Virus record (IMG/VR): IMGVR_UViG_3300010885_044017
Span: 1 to 64,000 of that record
Origin: a virus
Reading direction: 5' to 3' (one strand)
DNA length: 64,000 nt
Shown: piece by piece, positions 34,662-42,195 of the stretch
Numbering within the stretch: position 1 is the stretch's first letter
Layout of the letters: each line of letters starts with the position of its first letter
Position numbers and translations under genes: made by a program
Notes under the pieces: model-generated
Databases searched by the model: none
The model's input: the letters and a program-made list of their open reading frames with translations, nothing else
What the model was told of the DNA's origin: nothing

Positions 34662-34866
34662 ACTAAGCATACATGTACGAAACTTCAATGACAGAATTCG
34701 TGTAATGAATCAAACGCAAAGTGCCACCGTGGTCATGACTGCTCAGGATGCACGTAACCTGCATGCGGACATATTTGCACTGCTGTCACACATCGCTGAA
34801 CTCAGTGAGCAACCCGATGTAACCACCGGTGCTGTGGAAATTACCATGGACGGCGGCGGATTTTAA
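34651..34866 (+). CDS. Small conserved-looking protein
   Basis: A 71-residue protein overlapping the previous gene. The part T-V-V-M-T-A-Q-D-A-R-N-L-H and the C-terminal T-M-D-G-G-G-F recall a small hypothetical often paired with the preceding protein in T4-like marine phages. Confidence 0.68.
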   Translation: MDHKLSIHVRNFNDRIRVMNQTQSATVVMTAQDARNLHADIFALLSHIAELSEQPDVTTGAVEITMDGGGF

Positions 34867-34926
34867 TATAATATACGCACTTATAGGAGATAAATAACTG
34901 TATCAAAAGTATGGGAGATATCGATA

Positions 34927-35217
34927 ATGAGTAGGCCAAAACCAACAGTTCTGCTGGAACATGTAAACAAGTCAAACTACAAAAGTGACCAAATTTTGGC
35001 CAGCGAAGGAATCTGGGCGATATTTTACAACAACCAGCCTATCAATTTAAAAACATTCAACGTGCTGATAAATTACCCTGGACCAAAATACAAGAAGGTT
35101 TCATTCTCTAATTCAGGTCATGCCATCAACTTGGCCAAAAAACTCAACATTCTTTTTAAAACCACTGCCTTTACTGTTGTGCTATTAAAGCAAGGTGACA
35201 CAGTCTACCGACCTTAA
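34927..35217 (+). CDS. Small unknown protein
   Basis: A 96-residue protein with a GGGAGA ribosome site. It has V-N-K-S-N-Y-K-S-D-Q-I-L-A and a C-terminal T-V-V-L-L-K-Q-G-D. Alpha/beta, basic, possibly nucleic-acid-related. The 60-bp gap before it holds TATAAT at 34867-34872 without a -35. Confidence 0.62.
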   Translation: MSRPKPTVLLEHVNKSNYKSDQILASEGIWAIFYNNQPINLKTFNVLINYPGPKYKKVSFSNSGHAINLAKKLNILFKTTAFTVVLLKQGDTVYRP

Positions 35218-35569
35218 TTCACAAGCCACATGGACTCAATTTTTAATTGATCACGTGGAGCCCGGTTCTGCCTGGCCCGGTGTTGAACATCAATGGTGGA
35301 AGAACCCACTAAACCCACACAGTCTTAGATTAACCACTGTGGGCTATCGTTGGATTAAACGGCACACTGATATTGCGTTTCACCCTGTTGCTGTGGCATC
35401 CGATATTCATTATCGGCAACTGTTGCAGTTGGAAAGAATCTTTCAGGCACCCTATTACCTTACCACAACCAAACAACTGTATGTCCACAGTGAAACAGAT
35501 GCTGTGATGCTACAGTTACACGGTGGCGATCTTGCTACATATCTAAACAATCTCCAATCAAATCTGTAG
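35195..35569 (+). CDS. Small unknown protein
   Basis: GTG start inside the previous gene gives a 124-residue product rich in Trp and His (H-Q-W-W-K-N-P-L-N-P-H-S-L, V-G-Y-R-W-I-K-R-H). No family is recognised. Confidence 0.6.
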   Translation: MTQSTDLNSQATWTQFLIDHVEPGSAWPGVEHQWWKNPLNPHSLRLTTVGYRWIKRHTDIAFHPVAVASDIHYRQLLQLERIFQAPYYLTTTKQLYVHSETDAVMLQLHGGDLATYLNNLQSNL

Positions 35570-35646
35570 CCGTTGTGTAAAAACAACACACGATAATCCA
35601 ATACATCGTACAATGACTACTTGTCTAACCACTTGTAGAGGTCTTT

Positions 35647-36198
35647 GTGAATCGTTCCATACTGTTTTTATCTGGCATTGCTGTGTTGTTGTTGATCAAA
35701 CTGTCATTTACCATTGGTGATATATCAACCCAAACCCAACAAATTGAACAACGCCTGAATAGATTGGAAGGTATTGTTGACACGGGTCATCGTGTCGACT
35801 ACACTGCTCGAGACGTGGATTGCTTGGCTCGAAACATCTATTACGAAGCCGGTAACCAAGAAGATGTAGGTAGATATGCTGTGGGTCATGTCACTGTGAA
35901 TCGTGTACGTTCGGGATACTGGGGTACAACTGTGTGTGGTGTGGTGCATGCACCCAGCCAATTTTCATGGACACTATTAAAACGATTGCCACAGCCCGAC
36001 CCAGGTATATACCATCGTTGTGAAGAGATTGCCCAAGCAGTGTTGGCGGGCGAAGGTGTCGCTGGCTTGGAACGCAGTTTATTTTATCATGCCGATTATA
36101 TTCGAAATCCTGCCTGGGCCGATGTTACTCAACGTGCAAAGAAAATTGGTGTACATATTTTCTACAATCGGGCAAAAGGCAGTACACTAGAAATTTAG
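35647..36198 (+). CDS. SleB-type cell-wall hydrolase, probable SAR endolysin
   Basis: GTG start with GAGG six bases upstream. Residues 3-22 form a hydrophobic, signal-anchor-like segment with few charges, so export and membrane tethering as a SAR endolysin is plausible. From residue 55 the Hydrolase_2/SleB core is visible: L-A-R-N-I-Y-Y-E-A-G-N-Q near 62 (catalytic Glu), A-V-G-H-V-T-V-N-R-V, Q-F-S-W-T-L near 100, and F-Y-H-A-D. The enzyme cleaves peptidoglycan glycan strands for lysis. No holin is obvious next to it. Confidence 0.85.
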   Translation: MNRSILFLSGIAVLLLIKLSFTIGDISTQTQQIEQRLNRLEGIVDTGHRVDYTARDVDCLARNIYYEAGNQEDVGRYAVGHVTVNRVRSGYWGTTVCGVVHAPSQFSWTLLKRLPQPDPGIYHRCEEIAQAVLAGEGVAGLERSLFYHADYIRNPAWADVTQRAKKIGVHIFYNRAKGSTLEI

Positions 36199-36201
36199 AG
36201 G

Positions 36202-36230
36202 TTGACAGTAGATTTGAAGTTGTGTATAGT
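36202..36230 (+). promoter_or_regulatory. Sigma-70-type promoter of the ParB/ABC-GNAT cassette
   Basis: TTGACA at 36202-36207, 17-bp spacer, TATAGT at 36225-36230. It begins right after the endolysin stop and opens a four-gene operon closed by a terminator at 39497. Confidence 0.7.
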
Positions 36231-36243
36231 TGTAAATAGTTAA

Positions 36244-36282
36244 AGTAAATCGTTTACTAAACTAATCCCGCATTGTGTCGGG
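36244..36282 (+). promoter_or_regulatory. Two hairpins in the cassette leader
   Basis: AGTAAA-TCG-TTTACT (36244-36258) is a perfect 6-bp inverted repeat and could be an operator. CCCG (36267-36270) and CGGG (36279-36282) can form a second hairpin 30 bp before the ATG. Both lie in the transcribed leader. Confidence 0.35.
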
Positions 36283-36309
36283 TAACGAAGCTTAATAAAG
36301 GAGAAATAA

Positions 36310-37368
36310 ATGGCCGCAAAACGCCTAGTCCGTAAATTTACGGAGGTAGTAGCAGAAGTAGAATCACAGCTCAAAGCACATTACGAAGTTTCCGAAAAAG
36401 ACCTTGAGGCTTGGCGAGCTCGTGCAAAAGCATTAGTACATACATTTCCACACAGCACCATGATTGACATTGAAGATCTTTGGATCGACTATGAGGTCCA
36501 ACGTGACGTACTACACAAACACGTGATCAATATCATGAAAAAATGGGATCCTAGAATATGCAGTCCTGGGTCGGCTTGTTGTATTAAAGGCGGTACTATC
36601 TATTTGTATGATGCTCAGCACCGGGCACTGGCCGCGGCAATCCTTGACTACACAAAAATTCCCTGTGCTGTAGTGGAAACAGACGATCCAAACTTTGCCT
36701 CGTATGCTTTCGAAATGCTAAACGACACAGGTGTAAAACGTCTCAACCCAGGCGACTTACATCGTAACGCATTGGTACGCTACAAAAACGGTAGTCGTGA
36801 TATCAAAAATGTTCGTGCTCGTACCATGCAGGATCAATTTGATCAACTGGGAATAGACCTTCAAGACAAGAATTCACGCAACAGCGATACCTTGCGTGGA
36901 GACAACGATCACTTCTTTAGTCATTTTAAATATGCACAAAAAGGTATTGAATTAGATGAATCCGGAACAATTTTGAATCGTGTACTGGACGCTATCAAAA
37001 CAGTATTTCTAATGCAGGAAGAAATTGACCAGGGTTGTTATATCGGGCTAGTAGAACTGCAAAGATTGATTGGTACCAACCCTACTCAATTTGATCTTCC
37101 GGACAATTGGATGCTTCAGGTATTGTCCACAGCCAAACGATCATTTAAAAGTTCATCATTGGTGCACAAAAAGGCCAAAACACAATGGGAACACAGTCAT
37201 CCAGGTGCCGGTTGGAATGCTCCGTTGGCGATGAGTAATTTTTTACGTGAACTGCATTTACGCAACGGCGGAACGCTAAATTTACCATTTCACGGTAATG
37301 CAAGTAAAACTGGTATAGAGGATGGCAATATTGCTCCAGGTCTATTTCCACAGGAGGTAGCACAATGA
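36310..37368 (+). CDS. ParB/Srx-like protein with D-A-Q-H-R motif
   Basis: The 352-residue protein carries I-Y-L-Y-D-A-Q-H-R-A-L-A-A near residue 98, a variant of the D-G-Q-H-R motif of ParB-like N-terminal domains, followed by L-N-P-G-D-L-H-R-N. The N-terminal 50 residues are helical and charged. Family members act as CTPase switches, DNA nucleases or modification regulators. It is the first gene of the cassette and overlaps the next by ATGA. Strong ribosome site AAAGGAGA. Confidence 0.75.
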   Translation: MAAKRLVRKFTEVVAEVESQLKAHYEVSEKDLEAWRARAKALVHTFPHSTMIDIEDLWIDYEVQRDVLHKHVINIMKKWDPRICSPGSACCIKGGTIYLYDAQHRALAAAILDYTKIPCAVVETDDPNFASYAFEMLNDTGVKRLNPGDLHRNALVRYKNGSRDIKNVRARTMQDQFDQLGIDLQDKNSRNSDTLRGDNDHFFSHFKYAQKGIELDESGTILNRVLDAIKTVFLMQEEIDQGCYIGLVELQRLIGTNPTQFDLPDNWMLQVLSTAKRSFKSSSLVHKKAKTQWEHSHPGAGWNAPLAMSNFLRELHLRNGGTLNLPFHGNASKTGIEDGNIAPGLFPQEVAQ

Positions 37369-37865
37369 GCCATTTTTTATATGCACACAAAGATTTAACC
37401 GGCCAAGCAGATGTATGGAAAGTAGGAAAGGCGTTGACTCCTTGGTCGGCTGTTCGATTGAGACAAAGAAATTGTTGGAACACTGTTGGACTTGATTATT
37501 TGTTTTTTGGCCGAGCCAGCCACATTGAAAAATTAGAATCAAGAGTTAAAAAGAATTTTGATTATTGTTCAGGAACAAGTCTAGTTGGCGACTGTCGTAC
37601 AGAATTATTTCAAGTTAAGGAAAAAATGCTTTTTGACTACATAAGAAATCAGATTAAACAAGATGAATTACATATCAAAGAAATAGTTCTTGAAAAACCG
37701 TACATAGCAACTTCTTTTGGATCATGCCCGTTTAAGGTGCCTAGCGAAGACCATGCTCGAGCATGGTGCAATAAAATTGTAAAAAATAATTGGGGTGACG
37801 AGCCAGAACAAATTCTGATCAGACGCCTGTTCGGAGAAGATTTATGGGGATTGGCCAATGCTTAA
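37365..37865 (+). CDS. GIY-YIG (T5orf172)-like nuclease
   Basis: The first third reads like a GIY-YIG variant: F-L-Y-A-H-K-D, V-W-K-V-G-K-A-L-T-P-W-S-A-V-R-L-R-Q-R-N with the conserved Arg, and H-I-E-K-L-E-S-R-V-K-K-N-F carrying a possible metal Glu. The 166-residue length fits T5orf172-type proteins. It overlaps both neighbours. If it cuts DNA, targets might be foreign or unmodified DNA; this is inference. Confidence 0.55.
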   Translation: MSHFLYAHKDLTGQADVWKVGKALTPWSAVRLRQRNCWNTVGLDYLFFGRASHIEKLESRVKKNFDYCSGTSLVGDCRTELFQVKEKMLFDYIRNQIKQDELHIKEIVLEKPYIATSFGSCPFKVPSEDHARAWCNKIVKNNWGDEPEQILIRRLFGEDLWGLANA

Positions 37866-38415
37866 GGAGTCATTAGAAAAGTTCATAGTACCCAATTATG
37901 GCAAAACCAAACGTACCCCTGAAACTTATCAAACAGTGGCCCGTCGTTGTACTAGAAATCTTGGCCGCTTGCTTGATGAATACCATGCTGTGAAAAACGA
38001 TCAACAAGAATTACGAGAAATTCGCAATGAAATTGATGACAATTTACGCAGATATCATGGATATTGCATCGAACAACGAGATGGTATGCAAGCACACTAT
38101 CATGAAATTGGAGCCGACAAAAAATGCGATTTTGAGCATTTGATTCCGGAGAAAATCATTCGTGATTTATTATTATCCAAGACCATCACAATCAAGCAAG
38201 CACTTAATTCGCCCACGGTTAAATTGAGTCGTGCTAAACACAAGGAACTAAAGGAAACCGGGTGGGCCAGTCGTACTCCAAATATTTGGTTGCCATTTGT
38301 ACGGTATTCAAATGTTTTTTCGGCCACCTACCAGACGCACGACGGAACGGCTATTGATCCATTGGCTTGGACCCTGGAAGACCATTACAATTATTTTAAA
38401 CATTTGATTATATAA
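37858..38415 (+). CDS. HNH-like protein
   Basis: The 185-residue protein has a helical N-terminal half and, from residue 90, C-D-F-E-H-L-I-P-E-K-I-I-R-D-L-L-L and A-L-N-S-P-T-V-K-L-S-R-A-K-H, where E-H-x-I-P and later N and H residues could form an HNH-type site. This is a weak assignment; a DNA-binding accessory role is an alternative. It overlaps the GIY-YIG-like gene by 8 bp. Confidence 0.6.
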   Translation: MLKESLEKFIVPNYGKTKRTPETYQTVARRCTRNLGRLLDEYHAVKNDQQELREIRNEIDDNLRRYHGYCIEQRDGMQAHYHEIGADKKCDFEHLIPEKIIRDLLLSKTITIKQALNSPTVKLSRAKHKELKETGWASRTPNIWLPFVRYSNVFSATYQTHDGTAIDPLAWTLEDHYNYFKHLII

Positions 38416-38416
38416 T

Positions 38417-39469
38417 ATGAGCTACTTAGAAACCATTAAAACAAAATACGATATCAAAGATTATCAAGAATCTGCGGTCGCTATCCCTGATCTGCCACAA
38501 GAAGGTATTGTGCTGATTGTAGGCACATCGGGTTCGGGTAAGAGCACAATCCTACGCAACATTGGAGAACTCAAACAACCTTACATTGACGACGAAGCGT
38601 GGGTTATAAGTAATTTCTCTACAGCCGAGCGTGGAGAAGAATTATTATTGGCCTGCGGATTAAGATCAATACCAGCATGGTTCCGCCCTGTGTCAACACT
38701 GAGCAATGGCGAGCGCCACAGATTTGAAATGGCCCAGTGCTTGGACCAAGGCATCAACAAAATAGATGAGTTTACGTCAGTAGTGGACAGGGATACTGCT
38801 AAAAGTCTTGCATTGAGTATGCGTAAGTTTTATGACCGGCAAACAGAAAAGTCTGCACTTTACATTGCGTCATGCCACAGAGACATAGTAGAATGGCTTG
38901 ATCCCGACTACGTTTATGACACAGATCTCTGTGTCTTAGAAAATCGGAGGTCACTTCTTCCAATGGGAACAAGACCCAAGATTACGCTTACCATCCAAAG
39001 CACAAGTCGAGACTATTGGCAATATTTTGGTAAGTATCACTATCTAGACACTGCTATCTCAAAGAGTGCTCACTACTATGTACTGTTGTTGGGCAACAAG
39101 CCCATTGGGTTTCATGCCGCGATACATTCAACCAATAGAGATATACATAGTTACTGGCGTGGTCACAGGACAGTGATCTTGCCCGAGTTCCAAGGCATGG
39201 GCATAGGCACAGCCTTCTCGGACGCCATTGCTGAAATCTATGTCAGTCGTGGATTACGATACTTTTCTAAAACTGCACACCCATCATTTGGTGAACACAG
39301 AGAAAAGTCACCATTATGGCGAGCCACTTCAATGAACAAGAAAAGCAGGACAGGTAGTTATCTCAATTCCGATGGCTCTGCACGTAAGATGCCGGGATAT
39401 GGTGGTACCACCACTGTTAGAGATGCTTATCGTATTTGTTACAGTCACGAATATATCGGCAAAAAATAA
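38417..39469 (+). CDS. ABC ATPase fused to GNAT acyltransferase
   Basis: Residues 1-185 are an ABC ATPase: G-T-S-G-S-G-K-S-T (Walker A, about 37), L-S-N-G-E-R-H-R-F (signature), K-I-D-E-F-T-S-V (Walker B). Residues 195-350 are a GNAT domain with V-I-L-P-E-F-Q-G-M-G-I-G-T-A for acyl-CoA binding and K-Y-H-Y-L-D upstream. It has no membrane segments, so it is a soluble machine. Phage Mom, which acylates adenine, is also GNAT-like, so a DNA-modifying role is possible. It is the last gene before the terminator. Confidence 0.85.
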   Translation: MSYLETIKTKYDIKDYQESAVAIPDLPQEGIVLIVGTSGSGKSTILRNIGELKQPYIDDEAWVISNFSTAERGEELLLACGLRSIPAWFRPVSTLSNGERHRFEMAQCLDQGINKIDEFTSVVDRDTAKSLALSMRKFYDRQTEKSALYIASCHRDIVEWLDPDYVYDTDLCVLENRRSLLPMGTRPKITLTIQSTSRDYWQYFGKYHYLDTAISKSAHYYVLLLGNKPIGFHAAIHSTNRDIHSYWRGHRTVILPEFQGMGIGTAFSDAIAEIYVSRGLRYFSKTAHPSFGEHREKSPLWRATSMNKKSRTGSYLNSDGSARKMPGYGGTTTVRDAYRICYSHEYIGKK

Positions 39470-39496
39470 CTAAAAATTAGTACTAAAATTAATAAT

Positions 39497-39525
39497 AAAA
39501 GCTCCTTCGTGGGGCTTTTCTTTTG
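39497..39525 (+). terminator. Rho-independent terminator
   Basis: AAAAGCTCC (39497-39505), loop TTCGT, GGGGCTTTT (39511-39519) form a nine-pair stem with one G-U, followed by a T-rich tail. It closes the ParB/ABC-GNAT operon. Confidence 0.82.
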
Positions 39526-39526
39526 G

Positions 39527-39555
39527 TTGACCCAGAATTCGCAATACCGTATAAT
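39527..39555 (+). promoter_or_regulatory. Repeated consensus promoter, copy 1
   Basis: TTGACC (39527-39532), 17-bp spacer starting CAGAATTC, TATAAT (39550-39555). It shares TTTGGTTGACCCAGAATTC with copy 3. Confidence 0.85.
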
Positions 39556-39564
39556 AACTGTATT

Positions 39565-39708
39565 ATGAAAATTAAACAAAAACCCCAAAAAACCCGTGCT
39601 CATAGAGTGTTGTTTATGAACAACAGCCCTTTTCGTAGCCGTACAGTGGAGTTGAAAACACGTTTCAAACGTCAAGAAAAGCATCAAAATCGTGAGCTTT
39701 TTGGTTGA
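39565..39708 (+). CDS. 47-residue basic protein
   Basis: ATG at 39565 lies only nine bases after the -10 box, so the mRNA would be nearly leaderless. The product starts M-K-I-K-Q-K-P-Q-K-T-R-A-H-R-V-L-F and is rich in Lys/Arg; S-P-F-R and the R-F-K-R-Q-E-K-H-Q-N-R end suggest nucleic-acid binding. Its TGA stop is embedded in the -35 of the next promoter. Similar small proteins exist in T4-like marine phages, to my memory. Confidence 0.6.
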   Translation: MKIKQKPQKTRAHRVLFMNNSPFRSRTVELKTRFKRQEKHQNRELFG

Positions 39709-39733
39709 CCCATAATTCAGGGTTTGTTATAAT
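39705..39733 (+). promoter_or_regulatory. Repeated consensus promoter, copy 2
   Basis: TTGACC (39705-39710), 17-bp spacer, TATAAT (39728-39733), then ATTAGTATAG as in other copies. The -35 overlaps the stop codon of the preceding gene. Confidence 0.85.
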
Positions 39734-39763
39734 ATTAGTATAGTAAACAAAAAGGAGTGTTAA

Positions 39764-40231
39764 ATGAGTACAGTAACTTTTGCAGGATTTAGCCGTTTAA
39801 ACGGTAGTTTAAAATTCCGTACTGCCAACGACATTGGTCGTGCTCAGCAGTTGGCCAAATTAGGCGATACTGACATTTGTATGACAATTTTGCCTACTGC
39901 AATGACTAAAAATGATGCCGCTCGGTATGTACTTGCTAACTTAGTAGATCGTTATTCAAATTTTAATACAGTGGAAGCGGCGGCTTTGTTGGAAGGTTTG
40001 ATCAAAGATGAAAGCACTGTTGCTAAGACTAAAACAGTTAAAAAGCCCCGGGCAGTTGCCGTAGGTAAAAACACTGTTAAAGTTGCACAGGCCGGCGATT
40101 TTGTTTATAAAACAATCCCAGGCACTGACCGCCGGGTCAAGTATGAAAAAGACACAATCAGCCCAAAAGAAGCAGGCAAATTACGTGCTGAATTTATGAA
40201 GCAGTTGAAGGCAGTGTACGAGGCTAACTAA
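39764..40231 (+). CDS. Unknown protein, strongly expressed context
   Basis: The 155-residue basic protein has AAAGGAG as ribosome site and a consensus promoter. The N-terminal part (S-T-V-T-F-A-G-F-S-R-L-N-G-S-L-K-F-R-T-A) and the C-terminal Lys-rich tail frame a helical centre. I do not recognise a family. Early host-takeover role is possible given the promoter. Confidence 0.65.
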   Translation: MSTVTFAGFSRLNGSLKFRTANDIGRAQQLAKLGDTDICMTILPTAMTKNDAARYVLANLVDRYSNFNTVEAAALLEGLIKDESTVAKTKTVKKPRAVAVGKNTVKVAQAGDFVYKTIPGTDRRVKYEKDTISPKEAGKLRAEFMKQLKAVYEAN

Positions 40232-40232
40232 C

Positions 40233-40511
40233 ATGTACACTTATCGCCCAGAAAATACACAAGTGCCAACAACAAATCTTGTAACTCAAAGTTTTGTTGC
40301 TGGGTTTGTGGAATTGTATGAGGTGGCCAGCACCAATCCTGACCTGCGTATGATACCGATCAAACATTACAACGCAGTGAAATCGGGATTGACTCAGTTG
40401 GGCTATCGGGTTAGAATTCGTTATCGTGGACCGCATGCTCAGCAACAAGACACCCACAAAGCAGATGCCCGTGCGTTTACAGTTTATTTTAAAAATCAGC
40501 CGTTTGGTTGA
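40233..40511 (+). CDS. Small unknown protein
   Basis: A 92-residue product two bases after the previous stop. It ends F-K-N-Q-P-F-G with its TGA inside the -35 of promoter copy 3, as in the 47-residue gene. No family is recognised. Confidence 0.6.
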   Translation: MYTYRPENTQVPTTNLVTQSFVAGFVELYEVASTNPDLRMIPIKHYNAVKSGLTQLGYRVRIRYRGPHAQQQDTHKADARAFTVYFKNQPFG

Positions 40512-40536
40512 CCCAGAATTCCAGATTTGTTATAAT
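40508..40536 (+). promoter_or_regulatory. Repeated consensus promoter, copy 3
   Basis: TTGACC (40508-40513), 17-bp spacer with CAGAATTC, TATAAT (40531-40536). Near identical to copies 1 and 2 around the -35. Confidence 0.85.
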
Positions 40537-40567
40537 ATATGTATAGTTAAATTTTAAGGAGCAGTCG

Positions 40568-40900
40568 ATGAATACATTAGCCCAATACTCAGTAGAAGAA
40601 TTACAAGGTTATTTCAGCGATTTCCACAAGGATTTTTACGGTTCTCGTCCACGTTCGGCTACCCCGGAACAATGGCGTAGTCGTGAGTGGTTGGAGTCCA
40701 GCATTAATAGTATCCATGATTGTATGGATCGCATGAAGGCAACCTTTGCTGGTCGCGAAGAACTTCGTGCCGCGGGTTGGGTGATTGAAGAGTCAGATGA
40801 AGAGTCAGCCATGCATGCCAAATGGTTGGCCGATGAACGCAGTCGCGAACAGGCAGAACTGTCGGCCAGATTGGATGCCGAATTTTACTCAGTAGCATAA
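40568..40900 (+). CDS. Small acidic helical protein
   Basis: A 110-residue protein with AAGGAG as ribosome site. Helices such as S-V-E-E-L-Q-G-Y-F-S-D-F-H and A-W-L-A-D-E-R-S-like segments dominate. It has no known motif. Its own promoter suggests early expression. Confidence 0.62.
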   Translation: MNTLAQYSVEELQGYFSDFHKDFYGSRPRSATPEQWRSREWLESSINSIHDCMDRMKATFAGREELRAAGWVIEESDEESAMHAKWLADERSREQAELSARLDAEFYSVA

Positions 40901-40906
40901 AAGCCA

Positions 40907-40935
40907 CAGACCAGGAATTAGTATTCGTATATAAT
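40907..40935 (+). promoter_or_regulatory. Degenerate copy 4 of the repeated promoter
   Basis: CAGACC (40907-40912) with AGGAATT after it echoes TTGACCCAGAATT; 17 bp later TATAAT (40930-40935). It precedes the MoxR gene. Confidence 0.5.
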
Positions 40936-40966
40936 AGTAGTAACAATTAACAAAAGGAAAGTAATT

Positions 40967-42067
40967 ATGTCAGTGACTGAAAATAGAACCGTTAGCCCCA
41001 ACGATGCTCGCAGTAGAATTTTACGCTGTTTCAAAAAACAACGTCCAGTATTTTTATGGGGCCCTCCAGGTATTGGTAAAAGCGAAATCATCGCCGAAAT
41101 AACAGAAGAATTGGGCGGACACATGATTGACTTGCGACTGAGTCAGATGGAACCCACAGATATTCGTGGTATCCCATTCTTCAACAAGAACAAAGAAGTT
41201 ATGGATTGGGCTCCTCCAATTGACTTGCCTAGCGAAGAATTGGCCAGCCAGTACCCCATCGTGGTGTTGTTCTTGGACGAAATGAACTCAGCGGCGCCCA
41301 GTGTACAGGCCGCAGGTTATCAACTTATTTTGAATCGTCGCAGTGGCAAGTATGTCCTGCCTAAAAACGTAGTCATGGTGGCGGCGGGTAACAGAGAAAG
41401 CGACAAAGGTGTCACCTATCGTATGCCTACTCCGCTTGCCAATCGTTTCGTACACTTGGAAATGCGTAAGGACTTTGATTCATGGTTCGCTTGGAGTGTG
41501 AAGAATTATGTACACCAAGATGTAGTGGGTTACTTGACCTTTGCCAAACAGGACCTGTTTGACTTTGATCCAAAAAGCTCAAGCCGTGCATTTGCTACAC
41601 CAAGATCGTGGACATTTGTAAGTCAGTTCTTGGATGATGAAGATGCCACTGATGCTGAACTCACTGACTTGATTGCTGGTACTGTGGGCGAAGGACTTGC
41701 TCTCAAGTTCATGGCACATCGCAAGGTGTCAAGTTCCATGCCCAAGCCAGACGATATTTTAAGTGGCAAGACCACTGAATTAAAGACCAAAGAAATTTCG
41801 GCCATGTATTCATTGACCATTAGTTTATGCTATGAATTGCAGGAAAGATTTAAGAAGTCTGGCGCTACCAACTTGGCAGAATGGCATGCCCAAGCGGATC
41901 GTTTCTTGAAGTTTATGATGGATAATTTTACCACTGAAGTTGTTGTTATGGGTGCTAGAGTTGCGTTAACCACATACAACTTACCAATGGTACCGGGCAA
42001 GATGCCTAACTTCAACGAATTCCACAAGAGATTTGGTAAGTACATCATTGCCGCAAGCGGTAAGTAA
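40967..42067 (+). CDS. MoxR-type AAA+ ATPase
   Basis: The 366-residue protein has Walker A (F-L-W-G-P-P-G-I-G-K-S, about residue 30), Walker B (V-V-L-F-L-D-E-M-N-S-A, about 100) and V-M-V-A-A-G-N-R-E sensor 1, as in MoxR/dynein-type AAA+ proteins. MoxR ATPases work with VWA proteins to remodel partner complexes; the next gene encodes one. I recall this pair from T4-like marine phages. Ribosome site AAAGGAAAG. Confidence 0.88.
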   Translation: MSVTENRTVSPNDARSRILRCFKKQRPVFLWGPPGIGKSEIIAEITEELGGHMIDLRLSQMEPTDIRGIPFFNKNKEVMDWAPPIDLPSEELASQYPIVVLFLDEMNSAAPSVQAAGYQLILNRRSGKYVLPKNVVMVAAGNRESDKGVTYRMPTPLANRFVHLEMRKDFDSWFAWSVKNYVHQDVVGYLTFAKQDLFDFDPKSSSRAFATPRSWTFVSQFLDDEDATDAELTDLIAGTVGEGLALKFMAHRKVSSSMPKPDDILSGKTTELKTKEISAMYSLTISLCYELQERFKKSGATNLAEWHAQADRFLKFMMDNFTTEVVVMGARVALTTYNLPMVPGKMPNFNEFHKRFGKYIIAASGK

Positions 42068-42164
42068 GATCAGCCGGTCTCTGAGCCGGAGGCAGGTAGA
42101 ATTGGCCGTAAGTCCTCCAATTTATTTGCAGTGTAAATACAACACATTGAGAATTGAAAAGTAG

Positions 42165-42170
42165 TATAAT
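42165..42170 (+). promoter_or_regulatory. Possible -10 element before the VWA gene
   Basis: TATAAT followed by ACTAGTATAG, the same downstream string as the repeated promoters, but no clear -35 at the right distance. Confidence 0.35.
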
Positions 42171-42195
42171 ACTAGTATAGAATAAGGAATTGCAT

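Noticed and set aside
42070-42110. CCGG-containing inverted repeat between MoxR and VWA genes considered as terminator
   Set aside because: Only four to five pairs and no T-run.
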